Shown: positions 1-9,075 of the stretch, one piece after another
Layout of the letters: every line of letters starts with the position of its first letter
Position numbering within the stretch: the stretch's first letter is position 1
Source of the DNA: Nitrospira sp.
Lineage (GTDB): Bacteria > Nitrospirota > Nitrospiria > Nitrospirales > Nitrospiraceae
Assembly (NCBI GenBank): GCA_019636815.1
Contig: JAHBWT010000005.1
Location: 37,342-101,341, forward strand
DNA length: 64,000 nucleotides
Direction: 5' to 3'
The notes under the pieces: model-generated
The model's input: the letters and a program-made list of their open reading frames with translations, nothing else
Told to the model about the DNA's origin: nothing
Databases searched by the model: none
Program-made: the position numbers and the translations under genes

Positions 1-147
1 CGGTGAGCGGTGATGCTGCCAGGCTGCGCCGATCTCGATGTGAACTTCCTGCGGCCGATTGATGACGATCTCGGTCGCGCCGGGGAGCGCGAGGTACCGC
101 AGCAAGGGCCGCAACAATTCGCGCACCATCGTGTCGTGCGCGAGCAT
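1..147 (-). CDS. virB11: VirB11 T4SS ATPase, N-terminal fragment (runs off window)
   Basis: Reading the minus strand from an ATG at 147 gives 49 open codons to the window edge. The residues ELLRPLLRYLALPGATEIVINRP match the start of VirB11 hexameric traffic ATPases, where this N-terminal region precedes the RecA-like motor. The ATG lies one base after the virB10 stop, so translation is probably coupled. The Walker motifs are outside the window, so the family call rests on the N-terminal signature and on the gene's place as last gene of a virB operon. Confidence 0.8.
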   Translation of the reverse strand, partial: MLAHDTMVRELLRPLLRYLALPGATEIVINRPQEVHIEIGAAWQHHRSP

Positions 148-148
148 G

Positions 149-1555
149 TCAGTGGGGGTGCAGTTCATAGACGGTGCTGAAATCCAGATCCCGCGCGACG
201 AAGATCGTCCCGCGGTCGCCCTGGTTCTTGTAGAGCGTGGGTTTGATGTTGATGGTCGATTGGAGGATGAGTTCCGCCATGCGATTCCCGGTCGTGGCGG
301 AATGTTGATAGATCCCCAGACTCTGCGCGCCCCCGCCACCGGCCTGCGCCGCCGTGGCCAAGCCGATCCCGTCTTGCACGAGCGAGAGGAGAAAGGCCGC
401 GCCCAGCCGGTCCCACCAATGGTTATCCACGACCCCCACCAATCCGGAGGTGCCCAGCGCGTCGGCCGCCGGTGAATTGAGATTGATCACCACTCCCGTC
501 GGAGTCTTGACTCTGGTCCAGAGGAGAAAGAGGCGGCGCTGGCCCTGCGCCATCGTCGCTGCATATTCGCCGACCGCTTCCGATCCTCGTTCCAAGAGGA
601 CGACGCGCCCGTTGTCGCTGTACACATCGCTGTTCAAGACACAGGTCCCCATGCCCGCGACTTCATTGATCACACGCACGGTCAAGGCGCAGTCGATGGT
701 GCGTCCCTTCGGAAGGATCATGTTGCGATCACCCAAGAGACCGGCTTGAACTTTTGGAGTGTCCGATGGAGTCAGGAGTCCACCGATGGGACCAGCTCCG
801 CTGGCCGCAGGACCAGGTGGCGCCGCGAGACCGACGCTCGTCACGCCAATCGAAGGGCCGCTGGGTCCGCCCATGTACCCAATCGACGATGGCGCCGAGC
901 TTCCTATGTCTGCCGCCGTGCTGACGGGCATTGCTGGTCCGCCAAGCAGGCTCCCGGACCCCATCATGTCCGGCTGTCTCGCGCCGTTGAGGAGCTCACG
1001 GACCAAGGAGATGGCTGCGTCCGGTCCGGTTCCCGCTGGTTGAGTCCGGGGACTATCCGAAGCAGGGGAGTTCGTCACAAGGACCTCCCCACCGAACCGA
1101 CTGGAAGCGCGTCTGCTGAGTGATAGGTTGCCTGGTGTCTGATCAGGAGCCAGTGCCATCGCGCCGCTTCCGTCATCGATTCCTCGGTCGAGGGGCGACA
1201 TCATCCCATGGTCAGCGGACGCGATAGGCGACTGGCTCGTCAACCCTACTGTTGCTGTTGTGTTCTGAGGTGGAAGGGGATCGGTCTCAAAGACCCGCTT
1301 TAGTCCGACCTGGGCAGGTTTGTTCTCCACCTTCGCGGCCCGTTCTTCTTGTGTGGCCTCCGCCTTCCGCTTTGCGTTCAACGTATTGGCCGCGAAGACG
1401 AGTCCCACCACGACTACGATGGCCATCACGACAAGAAACGCCGCGCGCGCCGCTGTCTCATTCCTCCCACCGGCCTGACGGTTGACCGACACAATCCCAT
1501 CGACGATGGGAGGCTTCTGCTCAGTTCTCTCTCTTGGCTCTCGTGGTTGTTCCAT
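149..1555 (-). CDS. virB10: VirB10/TrbI-family T4SS core-complex protein
   Basis: A 468-residue protein with a short cytoplasmic N-terminus, one transmembrane helix at about residues 38-57 (AFLVVMAIVVVVGLVFA), a long Pro/Gly/Ser-rich periplasmic linker and a C-terminal TrbI/VirB10 beta-barrel domain from about residue 270. The end motif IFVARDLDFSTVYEL is typical of VirB10. VirB10 spans inner and outer membranes and, with VirB7 and VirB9, forms the outer-membrane core complex and senses ATPase activity. The gene starts about 9 bases after virB9 and ends one base before virB11, inside a single minus-strand operon. Length is normal for the family. Confidence 0.93.
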   Translation of the reverse strand: MEQPREPRERTEQKPPIVDGIVSVNRQAGGRNETAARAAFLVVMAIVVVVGLVFAANTLNAKRKAEATQEERAAKVENKPAQVGLKRVFETDPLPPQNTTATVGLTSQSPIASADHGMMSPLDRGIDDGSGAMALAPDQTPGNLSLSRRASSRFGGEVLVTNSPASDSPRTQPAGTGPDAAISLVRELLNGARQPDMMGSGSLLGGPAMPVSTAADIGSSAPSSIGYMGGPSGPSIGVTSVGLAAPPGPAASGAGPIGGLLTPSDTPKVQAGLLGDRNMILPKGRTIDCALTVRVINEVAGMGTCVLNSDVYSDNGRVVLLERGSEAVGEYAATMAQGQRRLFLLWTRVKTPTGVVINLNSPAADALGTSGLVGVVDNHWWDRLGAAFLLSLVQDGIGLATAAQAGGGGAQSLGIYQHSATTGNRMAELILQSTINIKPTLYKNQGDRGTIFVARDLDFSTVYELHPH

Positions 1556-1564
1556 GTTCGTTTC

Positions 1565-2491
1565 TCAGCGCAGCGTCCTGGTGATGCCCGAGACGGTGGT
1601 CCCCTCGATGGCGGGCACTCCTGTCTTGTCGTAGGCGTCATTCCAGATGCCGACCACGGCATCGCCCAAGCGCAACACAAACCGTCGCCCCATCCGCTGC
1701 ACCACGGCGAGGTCCTTCTCCATGTGGAAATTGATGCGGGTTTCTTCGCCCAACGGCGAGAAGTAGAAGATCGCGGGGATCTCGCGATTGGGAGGGAAGA
1801 GAAAGTACGTGAAGCGGCCGTCATCGAAGACGAGGGCGGGAGCGATATCGTTTCCTCCCAGCAGCACCTCCATCGAATAAGACCAGTTGCGCGGTTCGGG
1901 CGTAAAGGAGTCCAGTCGCTCGTTGAGGAGGTCGGTCTTGTCGCGAGCTTGTTTTGCACGATGGGCCGAGGCTTGGATCGCCGTGATGGCGGCAGGGTGT
2001 GGTGGGACCAGTGGATGTCGGAAAATCACGCGGTACATCGGCTCATCTGTTCCGCGTTGTCGCTGCCCGGCGTTCTGCTTGCGTCCGATGCGATGGTCTC
2101 CCACGACGGTGAACTCCAGACTGTAGTCCCGCTGGTCCGTGCGAATTTCCAGATTGTTGTGCGTCGCATGCTCTTTAGGCTTCACCCAGACCTGATTGGT
2201 CCCCACATCGGCCCTGATGCACCATTCCGCTTCCGGCTTCGCACAGTCGGCGAGAAAGCCGCTGCCGGCGATGACGATGTGTTCGTCGTCTCCCAGCACA
2301 ATGCGTGTGACGACGCCTCGGCGGACTGTTACTTTGGTCACTTCGTCCTTCTGATACGTCACGTAACGGACTCGTTGATCTCCGTTGCCAGGCTCCGGAA
2401 TCTCCGCCGCGTCCGATGAGGCTCCGGAACAGAGGAGGGCGACGATGAGCCATGCCGTGATCGACCCTGTGTGTTGCTTCATGGTGTGCAT
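1565..2491 (-). CDS. virB9: VirB9 T4SS outer-membrane core protein
   Basis: The ATG at 2491 (MHTMKQ) is preceded by AGGAGG at 2506-2501, seven bases away, and that ribosome site overlaps the virB8 stop codon. This decides the start against an open extension to 2557. The 308-residue product has a signal peptide (about residues 1-29, ending near SSDAA) and the VirB9/CagX fold, with the N-terminal segment around QRVRYVTYQKDEV and the C-terminal segment around FVFDDGRFTYFLF/ETRINFHMEKDLAVVQR. VirB9 sits in the periplasm and outer membrane with VirB10. Confidence 0.92.
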   Translation of the reverse strand: MHTMKQHTGSITAWLIVALLCSGASSDAAEIPEPGNGDQRVRYVTYQKDEVTKVTVRRGVVTRIVLGDDEHIVIAGSGFLADCAKPEAEWCIRADVGTNQVWVKPKEHATHNNLEIRTDQRDYSLEFTVVGDHRIGRKQNAGQRQRGTDEPMYRVIFRHPLVPPHPAAITAIQASAHRAKQARDKTDLLNERLDSFTPEPRNWSYSMEVLLGGNDIAPALVFDDGRFTYFLFPPNREIPAIFYFSPLGEETRINFHMEKDLAVVQRMGRRFVLRLGDAVVGIWNDAYDKTGVPAIEGTTVSGITRTLR

Positions 2492-2504
2492 GACCAGACC
2501 CTCC

Positions 2505-3269
2505 TTATTTCTTTTCGACCATCGACAGGACTGACGTCGGCGGCGTGATCGTCCCAATTTCTGCGTCCACCCGATAGCCCGTCACTTTGTAGCCGAGCGG
2601 GTTCTGGATCAGATCCTTTTCCTGGCCCTTCATCGTGTGACGATACTCGAAGGAGACAGTCGCGATGAAATACTGCGGGGGCTCCAGGCTGTGAGCGTCG
2701 GTCCGCTTCACCTGCTTCTCGAACCGCACCGTGGCCTTTGGTCCAATCGCATCGTTGTGGACTGTGACGCTCAACACGTTCACGCGCCATTCGATGGCGG
2801 TCCCCAGTCGCTTGTCACGGGCATGCGCGCCGTCAAAGAGGCTCGCGTAGTCACGACCGATCTCATCCGTACTCATGGCCAAGACCTGGTCATAGTCGGC
2901 TTGGAGGAGCCGGTAGAAGTAGGACTCCCGCGCGATCACGTATTTTTGCGTCCAATGTTTATCGAGCAATTCCTGATACTCCAGCACGGTCCGATCATCC
3001 ACCGCGCTTACCAGCTCCACGTTGCCTGTGGCGCGATCGATCGCGAAGACATAGGGCACGGTGGTCTTGAACGGAGCCAGACACGCGATGCCTATCCCTA
3101 AGATCAGGGCCAGGGCGCAGGCGATGCCCGCGACCCACCAGGCTTTGCGTTCCGACGCCTCTAATCGCAGCCGCCAGTCGGTATCCCAGTCGCGACCCTG
3201 ATCGTAGAATTGCGATTCTTCCAATGGGCTCACGAGTGAGGGCTCTGTGTTCTTCTCCGTCATGGTCAT
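2505..3269 (-). CDS. virB8: VirB8 T4SS inner-membrane assembly protein
   Basis: A 254-residue bitopic protein: cytoplasmic N-terminus, one transmembrane helix at about residues 45-66 (WWVAGIACALALILGIGIA) and a periplasmic NTF2-like VirB8 domain. Recognisable stretches are VPYVFAIDRATGNVELV, the ESYFYRLLQADYDQVLAMS helix and the C-terminal NPLGYKVTGYRVDAE. VirB8 nucleates T4SS assembly and contacts VirB9/VirB10. ATG codons at 3269 and 3263 are both possible; AAAGGG lies just upstream. About 52 bases separate it from virB5, too little for a virB7 lipoprotein gene. Confidence 0.92.
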   Translation of the reverse strand: MTMTEKNTEPSLVSPLEESQFYDQGRDWDTDWRLRLEASERKAWWVAGIACALALILGIGIACLAPFKTTVPYVFAIDRATGNVELVSAVDDRTVLEYQELLDKHWTQKYVIARESYFYRLLQADYDQVLAMSTDEIGRDYASLFDGAHARDKRLGTAIEWRVNVLSVTVHNDAIGPKATVRFEKQVKRTDAHSLEPPQYFIATVSFEYRHTMKGQEKDLIQNPLGYKVTGYRVDAEIGTITPPTSVLSMVEKK

Positions 3270-3321
3270 TATCCCTTTGCCTTACGCCTTCTCGCCTTCA
3301 GCCTCCTGCATGTGAGCAGGA

Positions 3322-4047
3322 CTACGGTGTCCAGGGGGCCATGTGGTCGAAGGTCCGGGACGTGCCGGGGGCCAACATCTTGAGGACCCGTTCCTGCTGT
3401 TCCTGTTGCGCGGCTTTTTCCTCCGCCTCGATCATATATTTCATCGTCAGAATCCGGTTCGTGTCGTTGCTCACCTGCGCTTGCTCCGCGGCGATCCGGC
3501 CATTGAGTTCCAGAATCCCTTTTTCGTCTTCTGTCTGATTGATGCGGCTCGTCAAGGCGCGGATTTGTTGCATCCGGCCGAGCAACATCTGATAGGTGTT
3601 GGCATAGTAGGCCTGACTTTGCGGCGTCTGGTTCAGCATGTTTTGACAGATCCGCAAGGCATCACCGGTCTTGCCCTCGCAGTTGTAGATCATGCGATTG
3701 TGGCGGATGGTCTGGGCCGCCGCGGTCAAGCCCTGGACCCCGCCGGACCGAATGGCGTGGTACACGGCATTGACGTCGGAGGGAACGACCCCAGCGAGGG
3801 TGAGGTTGTTCAAGAGACTGCCCATGTTGCGCGAGCCCATGATCGCGTGAATTTGCTGGTCGGCTTGGAGGATTTGTTGCTGCATCTGTTGGAACTGTTG
3901 GATCCAGGCGAGGGCCTGCACAATGGATTGCACGAGATTGGCCGTATCGATGACGGGAATTCCTCCGGCTTGAGATTTCGGTTCCGGCCCAACGAGGACC
4001 ATCAGGGCAAAGCCCATCGCGATCACTGTGCGTTTTATGCGAGGCAT
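3322..4047 (-). CDS. virB5: VirB5-like T4SS minor pilin
   Basis: A 241-residue secreted protein with a signal peptide (about residues 1-27, ending near KSQAGG) followed by the IPVIDTANLVQSIVQALAWIQQ segment typical of VirB5/TrbJ proteins. Long amphipathic and coiled-coil helices rich in Gln follow (QQFQQMQQQILQADQQI and the C-terminal EAEEKAAQQEQQERVLKML). VirB5 is a pilus-tip adhesin and assembly factor. In the classical order virB5 precedes virB6; here it follows virB6, three bases downstream of its stop. Confidence 0.85.
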   Translation of the reverse strand: MPRIKRTVIAMGFALMVLVGPEPKSQAGGIPVIDTANLVQSIVQALAWIQQFQQMQQQILQADQQIHAIMGSRNMGSLLNNLTLAGVVPSDVNAVYHAIRSGGVQGLTAAAQTIRHNRMIYNCEGKTGDALRICQNMLNQTPQSQAYYANTYQMLLGRMQQIRALTSRINQTEDEKGILELNGRIAAEQAQVSNDTNRILTMKYMIEAEEKAAQQEQQERVLKMLAPGTSRTFDHMAPWTP

Positions 4048-4050
4048 GCT

Positions 4051-5097
4051 TTACTCCTTTCGCGAGACGCTGTTGCGTAAGCGCTCCAATGAGGCCCGTT
4101 GATAGAGGTCGCTCCCTGGCTGGGTCTTTGCGGCAGGGAGCACACTCAGCAGGGTGCGCGCCGCTCCGGTTCGGGGTCCACTCAGGGACCCGCCGCTGGA
4201 AGCCACGGCCAACGGGACTAACCGACTCAGACCAGACGTGACGCTGTGCAGGAGCAGCATTCCACTCCTGGTGGCATCCCCACCGGGGTTTCCGAGGGAT
4301 AAGCCGCCAGCCAAGCTCGCTCCCAGTGAGGCGACATGGAGCAAGACGTAGGCGGCAGTGATGGAGAGAAACAGCAGGCCGACCACGTCTGCCAGGATCG
4401 AGGTGGTTGAATAGGCTTGCAGGACATGCAGACAGGCATTCCTCAGCAAGCTTGTGAGAAATGTGATCACCGCCATGATGAGGACATTGGTGAATACGGC
4501 GACCAGCGCACTGGACAGCCAGTTTTCCGCATGGCGCTGCGTGACCGGAAACATCGCACAGAAGATGAAGGCCGGCCCGACCGAGAGCAGCAGGGCGAGG
4601 CTGACTTTCGCGACGAGAAAGAGTCCCATCGCGACGAAGGCCATCACGATCGAAGCCGTGGCGCAGATTGCGCCTGCGATGAAGAGTGAGAATTGCGGCA
4701 CCAGCCCCGAACTCGCTTCGGCGAAGAGCGTTTCCATCAGCGTTGTGAAGGGGTCCGCCATCTGGTCGATCGTCCCTCCTATCGACGGAACTCCGCCGAA
4801 GGCGGAGGCAAAGGCCTCTTGAATCCCGTCCAATCCGTCTTTTACGAGACTCCGATACTGCGGTCCGTTCAATGTCAGCCCGGTGATGAGCGCAACGCGA
4901 AACCACCGCCAGACGAGGGCGGTGACCGGTTCCTGCACGTCGCCGCGCATGACTTGAAAGCCGGTCCACATCACATAGAGTGTCACGGCCGTCACGGCGA
5001 TCGGTGTGAGGACAGCAATGACGGCATCGCTGGAGGTCACGACATAGTGGTCCAACGCGTTGTTGACGGACTGCTCGATGTAGGTCGCCATGCCCAT
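4051..5097 (-). CDS. virB6: VirB6/TrbL-family T4SS channel protein
   Basis: A 348-residue polytopic inner-membrane protein with at least five hydrophobic spans. Examples are AVIAVLTPIAVTAVTLYVMW near residue 30, a cluster at about 145-185 (FIAGAICATASIVMAFVAMGLF, VSLALLLSVGPAFIFCAMF) and spans near 200 and 240. The pattern GPAFIFCAMFPVTQRHAENW matches VirB6/TrbL. VirB6 lines the translocation channel and contacts substrate DNA. It starts about 9 bases after virB4 and is followed directly by virB5. The C-terminal 80 residues are Gly/Ser/Arg-rich and probably cytoplasmic. Confidence 0.88.
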   Translation of the reverse strand: MGMATYIEQSVNNALDHYVVTSSDAVIAVLTPIAVTAVTLYVMWTGFQVMRGDVQEPVTALVWRWFRVALITGLTLNGPQYRSLVKDGLDGIQEAFASAFGGVPSIGGTIDQMADPFTTLMETLFAEASSGLVPQFSLFIAGAICATASIVMAFVAMGLFLVAKVSLALLLSVGPAFIFCAMFPVTQRHAENWLSSALVAVFTNVLIMAVITFLTSLLRNACLHVLQAYSTTSILADVVGLLFLSITAAYVLLHVASLGASLAGGLSLGNPGGDATRSGMLLLHSVTSGLSRLVPLAVASSGGSLSGPRTGAARTLLSVLPAAKTQPGSDLYQRASLERLRNSVSRKE

Positions 5098-5106
5098 GGG
5101 GTTGCT

Positions 5107-7602
5107 CTATTCGACTCCTCTTCCGTTCTCCTGGCGGAGACGTCTCCGCGCCGCGATGCGTTCATGAAACAGCGGCAGCCAGTCTGTGGGATCGTCGCCC
5201 ACGTCGGCTCGGATCTGGTCCAGCAACGTCACGTTGTCCATCGTGCCGGAGAGGACATTCAACAGATCCGGCATACCACCCAGGTCGAACTGCACGATCG
5301 CCGAGCTGTGGCCCTGCTTCACGAGAAACAGACGGCTCGCTTCTCCGAGATTCTTGATGATGTGAAATTCCGCCTCCGTGACTTTGAACCCCTGGACATA
5401 GTCGTCATGGTCGGCGCGAGGATTGGGCAGAAAGATTTGGGTCACGCTCTGTTCGACCATCGTTTTGCCGATCGGATGTCGCAGCACGTCGGAGGGTGAT
5501 TGCGTCACGAAGACGCCGAGGCCCGATTGTTTGCGAATGGTCTTTTGTTTGTTGAAGGCAAAATCCGCGAACAGCGGATCTTGCAGCGGCTTCCAGAATT
5601 CCTCCATGACATAGATAAAGGGCTCACCGGTGATCAGCCGTTCGGTCAGATGAAGCAGATAGGCCATGATCGGGGTTCGGACTTCGGGATCATCCAGAAA
5701 GTCCGTATAGTCGTACCCGAATAATCGTGTGCCGCTGATCTCGTGGGAATCATTTGGATTGTCGAACGCCCAGCCCAGCGCGTGACCACGGGTCCATCGC
5801 TTCAACCGCGCCTTCACACTCTGGTCGCCGGTGGCCGGTAGGTTCTGCCGGAGGAGGGACAGACAACGCAGGTCCGGTGAGACCGCCTCACTCATCACGG
5901 TCCGCACGGCATGGCTGATCTCGCTCTGCTCCTTCGCGGTGAGCCGTGGAATCTCGTCACCGGGCTGCTTCACGAGTTGGGCCATGAGTTGTTCGCAGAA
6001 TTGCCAGTTGTCGGGATTCGGTTCGAGCTGCAAGGGGTTGAAGCCGGTCGGCATGCCGCGTTTGAGCGACTGATATCTCCCGCCCATCGCCCGGATTCCG
6101 ATCTCCGCGCCGCGATCTTTGTCGAAGACTACACAGCGGAGTCCCTGGTACTTGGTGGCGAAGGCCAAGAGGCTCAGCTCCAGCGCGGTCTTCCCCACGC
6201 CGGTGCTGCCGCAGATAAAGGTGTTGCCGGGATACTTTTCGTCGCGCGAATCCCGATCCTCCGGGGACACGTGGAAATTGAAATAGTAGGGCTGGCCGCT
6301 CGGGGTCTTGAACAGGGCCAGGGCTTCACCCCAGGGATTGCCCGCTCGTTTGCCACGGGCGAAGTTGTGAAAGGGACTGAGGCAGGCAAAGTTCCGGCTC
6401 GTGATGACGGCTTCGCGCGGGCGCAGACTCCAGTTGCCCGGGATCTGCGCGAACCAAGCACATTCGGGGATGACATCGACCCGCGCCATCTTGAATCCCG
6501 GTCCATCCTGAAAGACGGCCCGGGCGTCGGCGAGCGCGGTGCTGACCGATTCCATCCGGTTGCCGAAGATGGCCAGACTGTAATGGTACTGGCCCAGATC
6601 GATGAATCCACTCTGCAGATCGTCCGCGGCCTGGTCCATTTGTTCGATCTCGCGCGTGGCCGCGTCTTCCGACGCGATCAAATGCCCTTTCTGGGTGGCG
6701 AGCGATTTGAGAGCCGAGCGTTTGTTGAGGCACGAGAAGCTCTGGGTCTCGATGTACTCGGCATCGCTGTAGAGCAGGCCGTTATTCATGCCAGGTTCGG
6801 AGAATGGTGGGTACTCCTGCATGTCGAGAAACCCGGCGAATTTCCGCTCGCGCGGGTGCCAGATTTCCAGCATGCCCGTCCGATCGCCGAAGTGCAGGCG
6901 AGAAGAGGGGAGGTACGAGGCCAGCGGTGCCCGGTGCAGGGGGATTTCCTCCCAGACTCCATTGATGAGGTAGCCGAGAAAGGCCAGCTGGTCGGAGTAC
7001 ACGATGTTTTGTTTCGTGTAGGTCCCCAGTCGACTGGGCCCATACCGACTCAGACTCGCTTCGAGCTGTTTCCCCATGTCTTCCAGGATAGTCAGCTGTG
7101 TGGTCTCGTGATCTCGTCGTTGGGCCAGGGTCCGCGTGCCCATGCGAGTGAAGAAGCTCGCGACCTTGGAAGGAAACGGTCTGTACAACAGGGACAGGTA
7201 CAACTCCGTCGCCATTTGTCGATGCTGCTCAAACGACCGATAGTAGCGATCGCTCAAGCTTTGGCAGAACGGATTGTGCGAGGTGCCTTGCAACCGCTCT
7301 GTAACGACGCGCCGAATCTTATGGGACCAGACGGCGAAGGACCCGCCGCCCAAGGATCGGAGAAACTGGTGCAGCGCTTCTTTGCGCAGTAGCACGTCGG
7401 ATCGGTCGGCAGTTTCGAACGTGATCCCCTCCAGTTTCCAACAGGCCAGGTATTCGCCGCCGGTCAAGGTGATGACGGTGGGCGTGATGGCCGTGCCTAG
7501 CGGGATATAGTCACTGGCGGGAATCTGCGCGGATGCTGCTTTTGTGACGGTGGCTCTTGGCCTCATCCTTTGTCTCTGTTCAATCTGCTGCATTGAGAAC
7601 AC
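5107..7602 (-). CDS. virB4: VirB4/TrbE-family T4SS ATPase
   Basis: An 831-residue ATPase with the CagE/TrbE/VirB4 N-terminal domain and a C-terminal RecA-like motor. Walker A is GSTGVGKTAL at about residues 464-473; the Walker B region PFIYVMEEFW is near 660. A downstream FVTQSPSDVLRH motif and a Gln/Arg-rich region are as in VirB4. It energises pilus biogenesis and substrate transfer at the inner membrane. The listed start is GTG at 7602; an in-frame ATG three codons later (MQQIEQ) is an alternative. It begins about 20 bases after virB3. Confidence 0.93.
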   Translation of the reverse strand: MFSMQQIEQRQRMRPRATVTKAASAQIPASDYIPLGTAITPTVITLTGGEYLACWKLEGITFETADRSDVLLRKEALHQFLRSLGGGSFAVWSHKIRRVVTERLQGTSHNPFCQSLSDRYYRSFEQHRQMATELYLSLLYRPFPSKVASFFTRMGTRTLAQRRDHETTQLTILEDMGKQLEASLSRYGPSRLGTYTKQNIVYSDQLAFLGYLINGVWEEIPLHRAPLASYLPSSRLHFGDRTGMLEIWHPRERKFAGFLDMQEYPPFSEPGMNNGLLYSDAEYIETQSFSCLNKRSALKSLATQKGHLIASEDAATREIEQMDQAADDLQSGFIDLGQYHYSLAIFGNRMESVSTALADARAVFQDGPGFKMARVDVIPECAWFAQIPGNWSLRPREAVITSRNFACLSPFHNFARGKRAGNPWGEALALFKTPSGQPYYFNFHVSPEDRDSRDEKYPGNTFICGSTGVGKTALELSLLAFATKYQGLRCVVFDKDRGAEIGIRAMGGRYQSLKRGMPTGFNPLQLEPNPDNWQFCEQLMAQLVKQPGDEIPRLTAKEQSEISHAVRTVMSEAVSPDLRCLSLLRQNLPATGDQSVKARLKRWTRGHALGWAFDNPNDSHEISGTRLFGYDYTDFLDDPEVRTPIMAYLLHLTERLITGEPFIYVMEEFWKPLQDPLFADFAFNKQKTIRKQSGLGVFVTQSPSDVLRHPIGKTMVEQSVTQIFLPNPRADHDDYVQGFKVTEAEFHIIKNLGEASRLFLVKQGHSSAIVQFDLGGMPDLLNVLSGTMDNVTLLDQIRADVGDDPTDWLPLFHERIAARRRLRQENGRGVE

Positions 7603-7622
7603 TCAGCACCTCAGCTCTTTCA

Positions 7623-7952
7623 CTATGAACGTCGTGTTTTCCATGACAGGGGGCCATAGGAAATGGCGCCCCAGATGGTGCGGCTCGGACCGTGCCTGAG
7701 CCGCATCCGCGTCCGCATCATCACTTGGCGCAAGCGCTGATCGTCCGTCTTCGTTGTCTGGCGCATCCACAGCACGAGGGGAATCGCGCTCAGGACAATC
7801 CCAAGCGAGACGTAGCCGCTCACGAGGTAATACAGCCAGACCGACATCAACAGAGTCAGGCCACTGATCAGAATCAGGGGCACGATCGGTACGCCGCCCA
7901 ACATCGCGGGTCTCGTGCAACCGGTGAAGATGGGATCGCGAAAGCCGTCCAT
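7623..7952 (-). CDS. virB3: VirB3-like T4SS inner-membrane protein
   Basis: A 109-residue protein with the VirB3 opening (DPIFTGCTRPAMLGGVPIVP) and two adjacent transmembrane helices at about residues 20-58. The C-terminus is basic and cytoplasmic (MMRTRMRLRHG). VirB3 partners VirB4 and is needed for pilus assembly. It starts two bases after the virB2 stop codon, which implies translational coupling, and length is normal. Confidence 0.88.
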   Translation of the reverse strand: MDGFRDPIFTGCTRPAMLGGVPIVPLILISGLTLLMSVWLYYLVSGYVSLGIVLSAIPLVLWMRQTTKTDDQRLRQVMMRTRMRLRHGPSRTIWGAISYGPLSWKTRRS

Positions 7953-7953
7953 G

Positions 7954-8313
7954 TTAGTTGATCAACCAGGCCGCGATGCCCGCAGCGCCGCCCACCAAGA
8001 TGCCGCCGATCACGACGTTACTCACGTCGGACCATTGGGCATGGCTGAAGGCCATCTTGAACCCGGCCCACATGATGGCGACCGTAAACAGCGTCACTGC
8101 CACACTCGTGAGGACCGTTTGCACGTTCTGCATCACCGTGTTGACCTTGGTGATCTGGGCCCAAGCCGGATCCGATTCCAATAGAATGACCACTCCGAGC
8201 AGCCAAGAGGCAGCAGCAATCAGACGCCCATTCCCTCGGCTGACCCCTCGCAAGGTCTCTGTCGCTAATGTCTTCTCCTTCGTCACACCCGCTCCCGTCA
8301 TCACCTTTTCCAT
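7954..8313 (-). CDS. virB2: VirB2/TrbC-family major pilin
   Basis: The start is set at 8313 (MEKVMTG), just after AGGAAGGGAAG, rather than the longer open frame to 8373. The 119-residue product has a signal peptide (about residues 30-53, ending near DPAWAQ) and then two hydrophobic helices (VLTSVAVTLFTVAIMWAGF and VVIGGILVGGAAGIAAWLI), the layout of VirB2 pilins. It is the first gene of the minus-strand T4SS operon, so the promoter should lie between 8314 and about 8500. Confidence 0.87.
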   Translation of the reverse strand: MEKVMTGAGVTKEKTLATETLRGVSRGNGRLIAAASWLLGVVILLESDPAWAQITKVNTVMQNVQTVLTSVAVTLFTVAIMWAGFKMAFSHAQWSDVSNVVIGGILVGGAAGIAAWLIN

Positions 8314-8446
8314 CTTCCCTTCCTTTCTGTGAAGTGGCCTCTGTGGCCAGTTGGCAGAGCCTTCTGCTCGCACTCATCGTCAAACGGGGTGACATGTAGT
8401 GAGGTTCAGGTTTTGATGCAAGCCTGTGGGCACTACGTAGCTGCGG

Positions 8447-8460
8447 CAATCACATGATTG
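8447..8460. promoter_or_regulatory. 14-bp perfect palindrome upstream of virB2
   Basis: CAATCA-CA-TGATTG is a perfect inverted repeat about 135 bases upstream of the virB2 start, in the only space where the T4SS operon promoter can lie. A repressor or activator could bind it; no binding protein is known from this sequence. Confidence 0.3.
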
Positions 8461-8606
8461 AATTGTGCCGGTGAGAACAAATGGGCATACGTGTGCGGTT
8501 ATGGCAGAGAGCGTTCTCCGCCATCGAACGGTCAGCTCGCACTTCTTTCTGAGGATAAACGAGGCATCGGGCGCTGCGTATCACAGTTCAGCAGATCAAA
8601 GAATAT

Positions 8607-8936
8607 TCAACCCCAGCGACGGAGCAGCACCCTCCTTGTCTGAAGGGAAGATGCGACGCGCATTGGCATGTGAGGGTGATGTGAGCCGCTCAGTGCTTCT
8701 CGTGCTTGGCGAGCAATCTCCGCAATATTTTCCATCACTCGATTCATGCTCGGTTCTACATCAACGTATCTTCTCTTGCTCATCCGCTTCGCTGCCGAGT
8801 GCGGTACTCCGTCCTTTCCCATCGCGCAAAAACTGGCGCGTTCATTTGTCATCGTCGGTCGATCGGAATTGTTCTGCCATGGAAGGCCGGTGGCCTGCCA
8901 CGCACGGATCGCCTGACGCAGCGCCCGTGCCAGCAC
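8607..8936 (-). CDS. hypothetical small protein (doubtful)
   Basis: An open frame of 109 residues from a GTG start. Some of it reads like a helical protein (MNRVMENIAEIARQAREALSG, ALRQAIRAWQATG), but no family is recognised and no good ribosome-binding site precedes the GTG. It lies upstream of the T4SS operon on the same strand, in the 8314-9075 gap. Apart from this frame and the palindrome at 8447 I see nothing definite in that gap. It could equally be non-coding. Confidence 0.22.
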   Translation of the reverse strand: MLARALRQAIRAWQATGLPWQNNSDRPTMTNERASFCAMGKDGVPHSAAKRMSKRRYVDVEPSMNRVMENIAEIARQAREALSGSHHPHMPMRVASSLQTRRVLLRRWG

Positions 8937-9075
8937 AGATCTGTCACGGCCGCCGCTGAATTCTCATCCGCTCGTGCTGCTTCGGCAGTCCTCGCCCTGT
9001 CACCTCCGTTGTCCTGCTCTGGCGCTTCGGTTTCTGCGAAAGCGCCAGTTCGTTCAACATGCAGGAGGTGCCACC

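Noticed and set aside
5911..7392. 493-codon plus-strand open frame
   Set aside because: It is antisense to virB4, which has clear ATPase motifs and operon context; high-GC coding DNA often leaves long open antisense frames.
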